From Bacteroides fragilis (GTDB lineage Bacteria > Bacillota > Clostridia > Lachnospirales > Lachnospiraceae), in NCBI GenBank assembly GCA_023664485.1, contig JAMPFK010000002.1, positions 262,128 to 326,127 of the forward strand: a stretch of DNA of 64,000 bases, given 5' to 3'. Within the stretch, counting starts at the first letter, position 1, and every line of letters begins with the position of its first letter. Shown in pieces: positions 17,000-24,732 of this stretch. The position numbers were made by a program, and so were the translations under genes. The notes beneath the pieces are model-generated. The model was not told where the DNA came from. It worked only from the letters and a program-made list of their open reading frames with translations, and made no database searches.

Positions 17000-18493
17000 T
17001 CAGACGGACTTATTCGTCCCGGTCCCGGGAATTTTCTGTGCTGCCGCCGCTTTGAAACTGCCTACCGCTTTTGCCGCCTGCGGAATCGCAATATTCGTGC
17101 CGGCACCAGCAATACAGCCGCCCGGACAGGCCATTCCTTCGATTAAACAGCCGTTCTTCTTTCCGGCTTTGGCAAGCATCAGTATTTTCCTGCATTCGGA
17201 AAGGCTTTCCGCATGTTCGATATTAACTTCCACGTCGGGATAATACTCCCGGACACATTCCTCAATGGCGCTGGCAACACCGCCGGCAACACCGTACCCA
17301 CGGCCCGCTCCTGTCGCCCCTTTTAATTCGTCGAGCGCCTGAATCTCTTTTAACAAAATGCCTTTGGCCTCGAACATACCGGCAAGCTCTTCAAAGGTAA
17401 TGACGAAATCCACATCGGACCGTATCGTCCGCCGGGAAGCCTCCAGCTTCTTGGAAGCGCAGGGGCCGATAAAAACGACCTTCGCGTCGGGATGCTCTTT
17501 CCTGATAACGCGTGCCGTTGCCACCATCGGCGTCAGGGCGTTCGATATTTTATCGATCGTTTCCGGGAAAAATTTCCTGGCCAACACCGACCACGACGGA
17601 CAGCAGGATGTTAAGCTGAACGGAAGGTTCCCCGTCGCGACCTCTTTTGCATAATGCTCCGCTTCTGCAAGAGCGCCCATATCCGCGCCGATGGCCGTTT
17701 CATAAACGTCGAAAAAGCCCAGCTCTTTTAATGCGGTCTTCAGCATATCCGGCGTCACATCCGGACCAAACTGTCCCACAAAAGCGGGCGCCACCTGCGC
17801 GATGATCTTCTGGCCGGATTGAATGGCACGGATCAGCTGAAAAATCTGCGATTTGTCTGCAATCGCTCCGAAAGGGCAGTTCACCATGCACTGGCCGCAG
17901 GAAACGCACAATTCATTATTGATGACGGCCCTTCCCTTTTCATCGTTCTTAATTGCATTGACGCCGCAGGCTCCGGCACAGGGCCTTACCTGATGGGATA
18001 TCGCGTCGTAAGGGCAGATTGCCTTACATTTTCCGCATTTGATACATTTTTCCTGATCGATAACGGATTTCCCGTTTTTCATGGAAATCGCATTCCGCGG
18101 GCAGACCTCCCGGCACGGATGCGCCACGCAGCCCATACACTTATCCGTTACCTGATAACGGTTCTCCGGGCAGGCATTGCACGCCGACGGAATGACCTGC
18201 ATGAGCGGCGGTTCATAATATTTCTCGGAAATATTGCTCTCTTCCAGCCCCTGTGTTAAATGAACAGGCTGATTCTCCGGCCTGAGGGACAGTCCCATCG
18301 CCAACCGGAGCCTTTCGCGCGTAATCGCGCGCTCCCTGTATATGCTTTCATACTCCGACTCATCATAATCCACAATTTTATAAGGCAGAGCTTCCATATC
18401 GTCTTTTAAATTTTCAGAAGTATACGCCAGATTGGCCACTTCCTTAAAAATCCGGCGTCTGTTCCTACGAACCTGGGTATCAATTCCTCTCAT
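17000..18493 (-). CDS. Monomeric [FeFe] hydrogenase (group-B-like) with ferredoxin domains
   Basis: This is an iron-only hydrogenase-type protein. The N-terminal half has three cysteine-rich ferredoxin regions (CNACPENRYQVTDKCMGC, CIKCGKCKAICPYDAI, CVSCGQCMVNCPFGAI). The H-cluster domain has TSCCPSW, GPCASKKLEA and EGMACPGGCIAGAG, retaining the four cysteines that hold the catalytic cluster. Motif details and the N-terminal layout resemble the group B clade rather than bioenergetic group A enzymes. I start it at the ATG at 18493, with GAGG eight bases upstream. No maturation genes (hydEFG) lie in the window. Function in H2 metabolism or sensing is not settled for this group. Confidence 0.88.
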   Translation of the reverse strand: MRGIDTQVRRNRRRIFKEVANLAYTSENLKDDMEALPYKIVDYDESEYESIYRERAITRERLRLAMGLSLRPENQPVHLTQGLEESNISEKYYEPPLMQVIPSACNACPENRYQVTDKCMGCVAHPCREVCPRNAISMKNGKSVIDQEKCIKCGKCKAICPYDAISHQVRPCAGACGVNAIKNDEKGRAVINNELCVSCGQCMVNCPFGAIADKSQIFQLIRAIQSGQKIIAQVAPAFVGQFGPDVTPDMLKTALKELGFFDVYETAIGADMGALAEAEHYAKEVATGNLPFSLTSCCPSWSVLARKFFPETIDKISNALTPMVATARVIRKEHPDAKVVFIGPCASKKLEASRRTIRSDVDFVITFEELAGMFEAKGILLKEIQALDELKGATGAGRGYGVAGGVASAIEECVREYYPDVEVNIEHAESLSECRKILMLAKAGKKNGCLIEGMACPGGCIAGAGTNIAIPQAAKAVGSFKAAAAQKIPGTGTNKSV

Positions 18494-18557
18494 ACGCATG
18501 ACCTCACTTGTATCTCTATTTTTGCACAAACCGATGCGGAAGTCAACAACCCGGTAA

Positions 18558-20675
18558 TTATGCTTTTCTCCGCCGGAACCAGATGATAAATCCCGCGGCG
18601 AGCAGGCATATGGGCAGAACGGCGACTGACAGCAGACCGGTGATGGCGGCCGTTCTTGTCGAGAATGTCAGCACAGGGGAATAGAGCTTCATCGGAATGA
18701 GAATCGTTCCTTCCTCTTCCACGAGCGCGCCCATGATATCGCCGAAAACCCTGACATTGCTGCCGGGCACAATACTGTCGGCATCTTCCGTAAAGAAAAA
18801 TTCCACGGCCACGATGACGCCGTTCGATATTTCGTTATTTCCCACCGTTTTTTCCGCCCGCAGCGCGATGACGAAGGGACCTTCCGTATCGTTTTCCGTT
18901 CTGCCGAATTCCGTCACGATTTCCAGCTCTTCCTGCTGATACGCCTTACTATATGATGTCCCGCTTGTCTCAAGCAGGGGCACATAGACAATATCCTCTG
19001 CAGTATCATCATAGAGAAGCCCCTGTGCATAAGGGGTAAAAACGACGGCGCCGGCAACGCTCTGCGTCATTTCATCGTCTAGGATGCGCGGAAATATCAG
19101 ATAGGGAATCTGTCCGTAATAGGCATCCGCATTTTCCTCCAGAACAATGCCCTCCGTAACGGATATGCCGTAATAATCCAGAATCCGTTCAAAATTCGGA
19201 AGCTCCGTATCCGTCCACGCCGGAATGATAATGGCGTTCCCGCCTCTTTCCAGATAGGCAGTGATCTTATCCACATCGTCTTCCGAATAATCGTTTAGCG
19301 GCGCGTTCAAAATGACGGCCTGTGCATCCTCCGGCACTTCTTCCACCGATAACAGCAAAAGCGGCTCGCATTCGATATTCTTTTTCTGAACAGCCTGCTG
19401 GAACTGCCCTTCCAGCTCCAGTTCGTTATGTCCGCCGACAGCATATACTTTCGGCATCGTATCCGTTGTGACATATTCCAAAGCGGAAACGATCTGTCCC
19501 TCTCCGTCATAACCGGTAATCTGATATTCATAATAAGAATTATAACTGTATCCATACATATTGTAATAATCAACAACCCTGCTGCGGGCCGGCCCAACGA
19601 CGATCAGACTGTTGGCATCCGGCTCCGTTTCCGCATAATTGGAATAAAACTGCGGATTGACGAGCGGGTCCACATAAGTCACCGTAAGATGCTCCGATAA
19701 CGCTTCCAGCTTCCGAAGCGTCTTATCCAGATTTTCATCCTTATATTCCCCGCCCGCCATCACATAGATGCGGATATCTTCTGTCAATCCCGATACGAAC
19801 GCTTTCGTTTCCTCCGTCAGCGTATACATTTTATTAGAAGTAACATCCAACGAACGCATATTTTCCGGCATTTTATCCGCCAAAATATTGACCATAACGG
19901 TCAACACCGCCGTTGCCAATATCAATCCGGCATTGAAAGCGCCGGTCTTTAAGCCTCCGCCCGATGCGCTGTATCTTCTTTTCTGAACGGATTCCGCCGC
20001 ACAGAATAAGAAAAACAACGCCATGGAGACATAGTATACGGCCGACGGTATATACAGACTGCCCCCCGTCATCGCATCGAACCGTCCCGCCATATCGAAA
20101 AAGCTTAAAATCCGGGTTAAAAAATTGCCCGTCTGAGAAATCATACTGCAGATTCCTGACATCAGATAACCGAGGAACAGTACGGCAAAGGTAAGAACCG
20201 CCGCAATCACGGGACTCTCCGTTAAAGAAGAGAAAAATAGCCCGGCCGCCAGCGCAAACGCTCCGTACAGAAAAAATCCAAGCAGGGCCGTATAAGAGAC
20301 GCCCATCCGGAATTCCCCGAAAAAAGACAGGATAAGCGGCGTTATCCCGACGACGGCGGCCGGAATCGCATAAACTGTCAGCAGCGCCAGATATTTTCCG
20401 AGAATGATTTTGATAACAGAAACCGGCGCGGTCAGAATCAACTGGTCGGTTTTCTGCTTCCGTTCCTCTGCAAGGCTCCGCATCGACAGAATCGGAATCG
20501 CAAACTGGAGCGGAAGAATATTTCCCTGCAGCACATAAACAATGCTCGGTTCGCCATAAAGCATGACAAAATAAGTAAAATAAATCCCCATCATCAGAAA
20601 CATCGCCGCAAGATAGAGCCAGCCGATAAAAGAGTGAAAAAAAGCTTTGACTTCCCGCTTATAAATTGCCGCCAT
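18558..20675 (-). CDS. ABC transporter permease fused to GldG-type auxiliary domain
   Basis: The 705-residue protein fuses a GldF-like ABC-2 permease (residues 1-235, about six helices, opening AAIYKREVKAFFHSFIGWLYL) to a GldG-type extracytoplasmic domain (from about 265, DVTSNKMYTLTEETKAFVSG) and a C-terminal anchor helix before RRRKA. Homologues in Bacteroidetes are linked to gliding and secretion; the Firmicute versions have no assigned substrate. It follows its ATPase gene with a 17-base overlap and a GGAGGAGG ribosome binding site. Membrane localisation is clear from the hydrophobic segments. Confidence 0.87.
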   Translation of the reverse strand: MAAIYKREVKAFFHSFIGWLYLAAMFLMMGIYFTYFVMLYGEPSIVYVLQGNILPLQFAIPILSMRSLAEERKQKTDQLILTAPVSVIKIILGKYLALLTVYAIPAAVVGITPLILSFFGEFRMGVSYTALLGFFLYGAFALAAGLFFSSLTESPVIAAVLTFAVLFLGYLMSGICSMISQTGNFLTRILSFFDMAGRFDAMTGGSLYIPSAVYYVSMALFFLFCAAESVQKRRYSASGGGLKTGAFNAGLILATAVLTVMVNILADKMPENMRSLDVTSNKMYTLTEETKAFVSGLTEDIRIYVMAGGEYKDENLDKTLRKLEALSEHLTVTYVDPLVNPQFYSNYAETEPDANSLIVVGPARSRVVDYYNMYGYSYNSYYEYQITGYDGEGQIVSALEYVTTDTMPKVYAVGGHNELELEGQFQQAVQKKNIECEPLLLLSVEEVPEDAQAVILNAPLNDYSEDDVDKITAYLERGGNAIIIPAWTDTELPNFERILDYYGISVTEGIVLEENADAYYGQIPYLIFPRILDDEMTQSVAGAVVFTPYAQGLLYDDTAEDIVYVPLLETSGTSYSKAYQQEELEIVTEFGRTENDTEGPFVIALRAEKTVGNNEISNGVIVAVEFFFTEDADSIVPGSNVRVFGDIMGALVEEEGTILIPMKLYSPVLTFSTRTAAITGLLSVAVLPICLLAAGFIIWFRRRKA

Positions 20676-21627
20676 CTTCTGCCTCCTCCTTTTCCGGCAT
20701 CTGTGTCAGTTGTAAGAAAATATCCTCCAGAGACTTCTCGACCCTGCTCATGGACAAAACAGGCATATCATGGCTCGTAAAAGCAACGGACAGCGCGCTT
20801 CGGATATCCGTGCCGCCTTCTGTAAGAATCCGCATCTGAATACAGCCATCTTCCGGCGCTTTTTCAAAAACACAGGACCGGATATGCGCTATTCCTGCAA
20901 GCAGCTCTTCCGCCTTCTCCCGGCTTCCCTGCGCGGTCATTTCAATTTCCACTGATTTTTTAATCCGTTTCCTGAGCCCTTCCGGTGAATCGCCCGCTAT
21001 CAAACGGCCCTCTGCAAGAATGATAATATGGTCGCATATCGTATCCACCTCGGATAAAATGTGAGAGCTCAAAAGAATCGTGTGCTCCCCCGCAAGCTTT
21101 TGAAGCAGCGTTCTGATCTCAAGAATTTCCCGCGGATCGAGTCCGGCCATCGGTTCGTCCAATATCATGACCTCCGGATATCCTATCATGGCCTGTGCGA
21201 GTCCGGTCCGCTGCCTGTAGCCCCTGGAAAGATTTTTAATCAGACGGCTTTCCACATCCGTCAGCCCGGTCAGACGCATAATTTCCTGAACCTGCTCCCT
21301 TCGTCCGCTCTTAGGCACTTTCTTCAATTCCGCCACGAAATGCAGATATTCGAACACCGTCATATCCGGGTATAAGGGGGGAACCTCCGGCAGATATCCG
21401 ATATGGCGCTTCGCCTTTTCCGGTTCCATAAGCATATCGGCCCCGCAGATTTCTATCGTTCCTTCCGTAGCCGCCAGATATCCCGTTATCATATTCATCG
21501 TTGTCGTTTTTCCGGCCCCATTCGCTCCCAGGAAACCGTAAATCTGCCCCTTTGGCACTTCAAAAGACAAATGGTCCACCGCAGCATGATGTCCATATTT
21601 TTTTACCAGGTTGTCTACTTTTATCAA
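20659..21627 (-). CDS. ABC transporter ATP-binding protein (GldA-like)
   Basis: This is the cytoplasmic ATPase for the adjacent fused permease. It shows Walker A GANGAGKTTTMNMI, Q-loop YLPEVPPLYPDMTV, signature LSRGYRQRTGLAQA and Walker B VMILDEPMAGLDP, followed by an H-loop SSHILSEVDTICD. The C-terminal 100 residues are a DUF4162-like extension. The start is a TTG at 21627 with GAAGG seven bases upstream. An inverted repeat at 21644-21664 lies in its leader, between it and the divergent cotJ operon. Confidence 0.93.
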   Translation of the reverse strand: MIKVDNLVKKYGHHAAVDHLSFEVPKGQIYGFLGANGAGKTTTMNMITGYLAATEGTIEICGADMLMEPEKAKRHIGYLPEVPPLYPDMTVFEYLHFVAELKKVPKSGRREQVQEIMRLTGLTDVESRLIKNLSRGYRQRTGLAQAMIGYPEVMILDEPMAGLDPREILEIRTLLQKLAGEHTILLSSHILSEVDTICDHIIILAEGRLIAGDSPEGLRKRIKKSVEIEMTAQGSREKAEELLAGIAHIRSCVFEKAPEDGCIQMRILTEGGTDIRSALSVAFTSHDMPVLSMSRVEKSLEDIFLQLTQMPEKEEAEDGGNL

Positions 21628-21643
21628 AAAAACGCCTTCTTTC

Positions 21644-21664
21644 TCTCACGCTAAGAACGTGAGA
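21644..21664. promoter_or_regulatory. Inverted repeat in the divergent ABC/cotJ intergenic region
   Basis: The perfect 7-base repeat TCTCACG and CGTGAGA is separated by seven bases. It lies 17 bases upstream of the ABC ATPase start and about 90 bases upstream of cotJA. The spacing fits an operator for a dimeric repressor or a small leader hairpin; no T-run makes a terminator unlikely. Confidence 0.45.
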
Positions 21665-21674
21665 CCAATTATAA

Positions 21675-21701
21675 CATATTATATTATTAAAATCATTATG
21701 A
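21675..21701 (+). promoter_or_regulatory. Possible sigma-E-type promoter of the cotJ operon
   Basis: CATATT at 21675-21680 and CATTATGA at 21694-21701 are 13 bases apart, resembling the mother-cell sigma-E pattern (ATATT and CATACAMT). The -10 match is imperfect. The cotJ operon is known to be sigma-E controlled in Bacillus, so the placement about 50 bases before cotJA is sensible, but this remains a weak call. Confidence 0.35.
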
Positions 21702-21752
21702 ATCTTTTATGAAAATTTTCTGGAAAAATTTTCGCAAAGAGAAAGGAACTCT

Positions 21753-21926
21753 ATGGAGATGAGAGATTACAACTTCAATAAAGATTTTGACAGATTCCCC
21801 GTAGCTATGGCCTATGTGCCCTGGCAGCGTCTGACCAATATTTATGAAGATCTGAACGAGGCGCTGGAGAATGGAACGATCTTTCCGGAACTGAACAAAC
21901 CTTTTATGGGAAGGAGATGCTGCTAA
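21753..21926 (+). CDS. cotJA: Spore coat-associated protein CotJA
   Basis: CotJA is a small protein of the spore coat made in the mother cell. The 57-residue product reads MEMRDYNFNKDFDRFPVAMA and contains the family motif AYVPWQRLTNIYEDLNEALE, ending FPELNKPFMGRRCC. AAAGGA lies five bases before the ATG. Its TAA overlaps the cotJB start (TAATG). It is the first gene of a cotJA-cotJB-cotJC operon on the plus strand, divergent from the ABC transporter genes. Confidence 0.92.
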   Translation: MEMRDYNFNKDFDRFPVAMAYVPWQRLTNIYEDLNEALENGTIFPELNKPFMGRRCC

Positions 21927-22201
21927 TGGCCAGAAATTTGAAAAACGAACAGGAAAAGCTGCTTCACAACATCCGGCTGATGGGCTTCGTCATCGTGGAA
22001 ATGAACGAATATCTGGACACTCATCCGGACGATACGGAAGCCATCGATTATTTAAGACATTATGTGCGCATGAAAAATCAGGCGATGCGCGAGTACGCAT
22101 CCAAATACAGTCCGCTCACTATGGCAACCGCAGACGCGTCTTCCTGTAAGGAGTGGACCTGGGCAACAACGCCGATGCCGTGGGAAGGAGGCTGTAACTA
22201 A
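21926..22201 (+). CDS. cotJB: Spore coat protein CotJB
   Basis: CotJB is the second component of the CotJ coat complex. The 91-residue protein shows the family pattern KNEQEKLLHNIRLMGFVIVE, then LDTHPDDTEAIDYLRHY and a C-terminal WTWATTPMPWEGGCN. I choose the ATG at 21926, nine bases after AAGGAG and overlapping the cotJA stop, over an ATG three codons earlier that directly abuts the ribosome binding site. Its stop codon overlaps the cotJC start (TAATG), so the three genes are translationally coupled. Confidence 0.93.
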   Translation: MARNLKNEQEKLLHNIRLMGFVIVEMNEYLDTHPDDTEAIDYLRHYVRMKNQAMREYASKYSPLTMATADASSCKEWTWATTPMPWEGGCN

Positions 22202-22470
22202 TGTGGAATTATGAAAAGAGATTGGAATTTCCGGTAAATATCACGAGCCCGAACGCGATGCTGGCGCAGGCCATCATCAGCCAGTACGGCGGCCCCGACG
22301 GCGAAATGGGGGCATCCATGCGTTATCTGTCACAGCGTTATTCCGCGCCTTACAGGGAGGTGGCCAGCGTGCTGACGGATATTGGTGTATCGGTAGCAAA
22401 ATTGCGCATCAGAGGTTTAAAGTGTATTCCGGAAAGGCGAAGATTCCGGAGTTTTATGATTTTTCAATAA
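22201..22470 (+). CDS. cotJC: cotJC 5' part (manganese catalase, interrupted by element)
   Basis: The first 62 codons encode the N-terminus of CotJC, a spore-coat manganese catalase: ISQYGGPDGEMGASMRYLSQ, with the first metal-ligand glutamate at residue 35. At codon 62 (Gly, 22384) the family sequence stops. The frame then runs 27 codons into element DNA, ending at a stop at 22468-22470. The rest of the gene, starting exactly at the next residue, lies at 31167. Alone this fragment has one of five metal ligands and cannot be a catalase. I treat it as an interrupted gene, not a decayed one, because both parts are free of other lesions and join in frame. Confidence 0.93.
   Translation: MWNYEKRLEFPVNITSPNAMLAQAIISQYGGPDGEMGASMRYLSQRYSAPYREVASVLTDIGVSVAKLRIRGLKCIPERRRFRSFMIFQ
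22384..22395. other. Left attachment junction (attL) of the cotJC element
   Basis: Homology to CotJC ends at the GG at 22384-22385. The same GG in the same codon phase occurs at 31165-31166. Three bases inside the element lies ATCGGTA (22389-22395), the inverted complement of TACCGAT found near the right junction. In the excised circle these would be two arms 14 bases apart, as expected for a serine-recombinase attP. Confidence 0.75.
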
Positions 22471-24091
22471 TCTCCATAGAGAGAATATCAGTGTGGTAAT
22501 CGTCATTTTTACCATGAGAACAGATAGCGAGTTTCATACCAAAAGGAACGTTTTTCAGCCATACCTCTACGGTCTTATCATGATAGATAATCATTTTATC
22601 GAGGATTTCCCGATACAGACTTTCGTTACTCTCATCAAAGGATATAATCTCGTCCAGTGCGCTTAGATAGCTTTCATATTCGTGCGATTCCGCTGCATTT
22701 ATCTTATCCTGCCTCCCCGCAGCATTCAATGATTCCGAGAGTGCAGCAAGCTGTTCATCATACCATTTTGTCTGCTCCTGCAAGTCAGACCTGGTAATCA
22801 GACCATCCACCATCAGGTCAATCGCTTTCCTTTTCCTGGCTGCAAGCGCATCCATTTTCGCCTGAATACGTTTCGTGTCCGGCTTTTTCCCGGTTATGCC
22901 TTTGATTTCCCTGATTTCCTGCGTGATTTCCCGTTTCAGTTCTTTTTGGTTCGTCTGAAGCTGACAGATACAATAATACATACAGGTAAGCAATGTTTTT
23001 TCGTTGACGGAACCGTTGTCGCAACCGATTTCATCTCCAAAAGAAGTCATCTTTTTTGTCCCGTGGCCAGCAGCGGCATAGCATCTCCACGCCTTATAAA
23101 TCGTACCGTTTTTCAGCTTTTTCGTTCTGCTCACATAACGCTGTCCGCATAAACCGCAGCAAAGCTTTCCGCTGCACCAGTAGCGGTTGCTATGCTTTGA
23201 CCTGATATCTTCTGACGGGGAGCGTCTCAGAAGCTCTGCCTGCGTCCGATTCCATAGTTCTCTGCTAATGATCGGCTCGTGATGGTCTTTCAGATAAATC
23301 ATTTCTTCATTACCTCGATTGTATTTTTTTGCATGTGTCAAGTAATTCGGTGTATAGGTCTTTTTTTGACACAGGTCACCAACATATTTTTCATTTCTCA
23401 AGACTCTCAGAATAATTGTGTTCGACCATAATTTAACCCGCACAGGGCGCATACCCTCTTCCATCAGCTCCCTTGCGATTACATGAGTGCCCTTGCCTTC
23501 ATTCGTGAATTTATGGAAGATAGCGCAGACAATGGGAATTTCCTCTTCGTTGACAGATAATCCCCCGTTTTGGACGGTGTAACCCAGCATATCACGCCCA
23601 AAAACCACGCCCTGTTCCATGCGGCGCTTTTGCCCCCACTTCACACGTTCGGAAGTTTTACGGCTTTCTTCCTGTGCAATACTTGCCATAATCGTCAAAC
23701 GGAGTTCACCGTCCGCATCTCTGGTATCAATGTTGTCAATGGTAAATACAACGCCGATTCCTTTATCTTTGAGTTTTCTGGTGTAGGAAAGCGTATCAAC
23801 GGTATTCCTTGCAAAACGGCACACCTCTTTCGTCAAAATCAGATCTATGCCGCCCTGCATTGCTTCCTCAATCATTGCGTTAAATCCGGCACGCTTTTTT
23901 GTCTGCGTCCCACTGATACCCTCGTCATAATACACATCATTTAATACCCAGTCTTCATGTTGGTTAATATAATCCGCAAAATAGCGGCGTTGACTGATTA
24001 AGGAATTTGTCTGGTCATCTTTGTCTGTTGAAACCCTGCAATATGCAGCGACTCTAAGTTTAGTATAATGATGTGAAGCTTCGTTTTTCAT
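22454..24091 (-). CDS. Large serine recombinase 1 (adjacent to attL)
   Basis: This is a site-specific recombinase of the large serine family, of the kind that integrates or excises DNA through a phosphoserine intermediate. The N-terminal resolvase domain has the catalytic serine in VAAYCRVSTDKDDQTNS (about residue 21) and RFARNTVDTLSYTRKL. A recombinase domain follows, then a zinc ribbon (CCGLCGQRYVSRTKK with a later CYAAAGHG) and a C-terminal coiled coil. I start it at the ATG at 24091, with GGAGGAGGA six bases upstream, giving 545 residues. It ends about 70 bases from the attL crossover, the position expected for the element's own integrase/excisionase. Confidence 0.93.
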   Translation of the reverse strand: MKNEASHHYTKLRVAAYCRVSTDKDDQTNSLISQRRYFADYINQHEDWVLNDVYYDEGISGTQTKKRAGFNAMIEEAMQGGIDLILTKEVCRFARNTVDTLSYTRKLKDKGIGVVFTIDNIDTRDADGELRLTIMASIAQEESRKTSERVKWGQKRRMEQGVVFGRDMLGYTVQNGGLSVNEEEIPIVCAIFHKFTNEGKGTHVIARELMEEGMRPVRVKLWSNTIILRVLRNEKYVGDLCQKKTYTPNYLTHAKKYNRGNEEMIYLKDHHEPIISRELWNRTQAELLRRSPSEDIRSKHSNRYWCSGKLCCGLCGQRYVSRTKKLKNGTIYKAWRCYAAAGHGTKKMTSFGDEIGCDNGSVNEKTLLTCMYYCICQLQTNQKELKREITQEIREIKGITGKKPDTKRIQAKMDALAARKRKAIDLMVDGLITRSDLQEQTKWYDEQLAALSESLNAAGRQDKINAAESHEYESYLSALDEIISFDESNESLYREILDKMIIYHDKTVEVWLKNVPFGMKLAICSHGKNDDYHTDILSMEIIEKS

Positions 24092-24167
24092 ACAGTGTCC
24101 TCCTCCCTGAAAGGACACATCACCGTTTACAGTATCATCCGACAGGTGGTGATGCGCAAATAAAATA

Positions 24168-24302
24168 TTATGTATTTCTTTCAATCAATTCATTTAGCTG
24201 CGCATCAGAAAGATAATCTCTATCATACAATTCATGATAAATGCCTCGTTTAAGAACCTTTTTTATATCAAGTTTCTGCGCATCTGTAAGGCGTAAATCC
24301 AT
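24168..24302 (-). CDS. Small recombinase-associated protein (SHOCT-like)
   Basis: A 44-residue protein, MDLRLTDAQKLDIKKVLKRG followed by IYHELYDRDYLSDAQLNELI. Short proteins with this helix-turn-helix-like YxxLYDRxYLSDxQLNxLI pattern often sit next to large serine recombinases in Clostridia and resemble SHOCT domains. AAGGAG precedes the ATG by about ten bases. It lies 76 bases upstream of recombinase 1 on the same strand, so the two are probably cotranscribed. A role as recombination directionality factor is possible but unproven. Confidence 0.6.
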   Translation of the reverse strand: MDLRLTDAQKLDIKKVLKRGIYHELYDRDYLSDAQLNELIERNT

Positions 24303-24732
24303 ATCCTTATTCTCCTTGTTTTCGAGATATTCTGATTCCGTTTTTGGCAAGTCATACCTCTTATAAAGCCCGATTATTAGAATGTATGAATGCTTTTCTG
24401 AAATAATCCAATAAACCATGCTGTGACAGGAATTTTTCAGCCGGTTTCTTAAACATTCGCAGCTCATGCAAGCCCTCTGATACAGACACTTCCCCAGCTT
24501 ACCGAAATAATGAACGTCATGTCCCGACAGGCAGAGGAAGTGCAAAAATTATTGAAGAATCTATGTTTGCAGATATTGAAAAGTGCGGAATGATTCCAGA
24601 CAAAAAGGATATACTGCTTTAATAAGGAAATGTCAAAAAATAATTTTTGACGGTTCCTGACAACAGCATACCCTTTTGCTTTTGCATAACGCAATAAACG
24701 GAAATTTAATTTATTACAACTCACTGCCCAAA
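24303..24732. other. 430-bp AT-rich stretch without a recognisable intact gene
   Basis: I see no convincing intact gene. The plus strand holds an open stretch from about 24450 to 24622 whose translation (containing AYRNNERHVPTGRGSAKIIE) could be the tail of a decayed gene. The inverted repeat GTCAAAAA/TTTTTGAC at 24632-24651 lies about 80 bases after the stop of the ABC transporter gene and may be a weak terminator. An open minus-strand frame runs in phase into the small SHOCT-like gene but lacks a ribosome binding site. Confidence 0.5.

Noticed and set aside
24450..24622. Plus-strand fragment (AYRNNERHVPTGRGSAKIIE) between the small SHOCT-like gene and the ABC exporter
   Set aside because: It has no start codon and no family I can name; I list it only as a possible relic.
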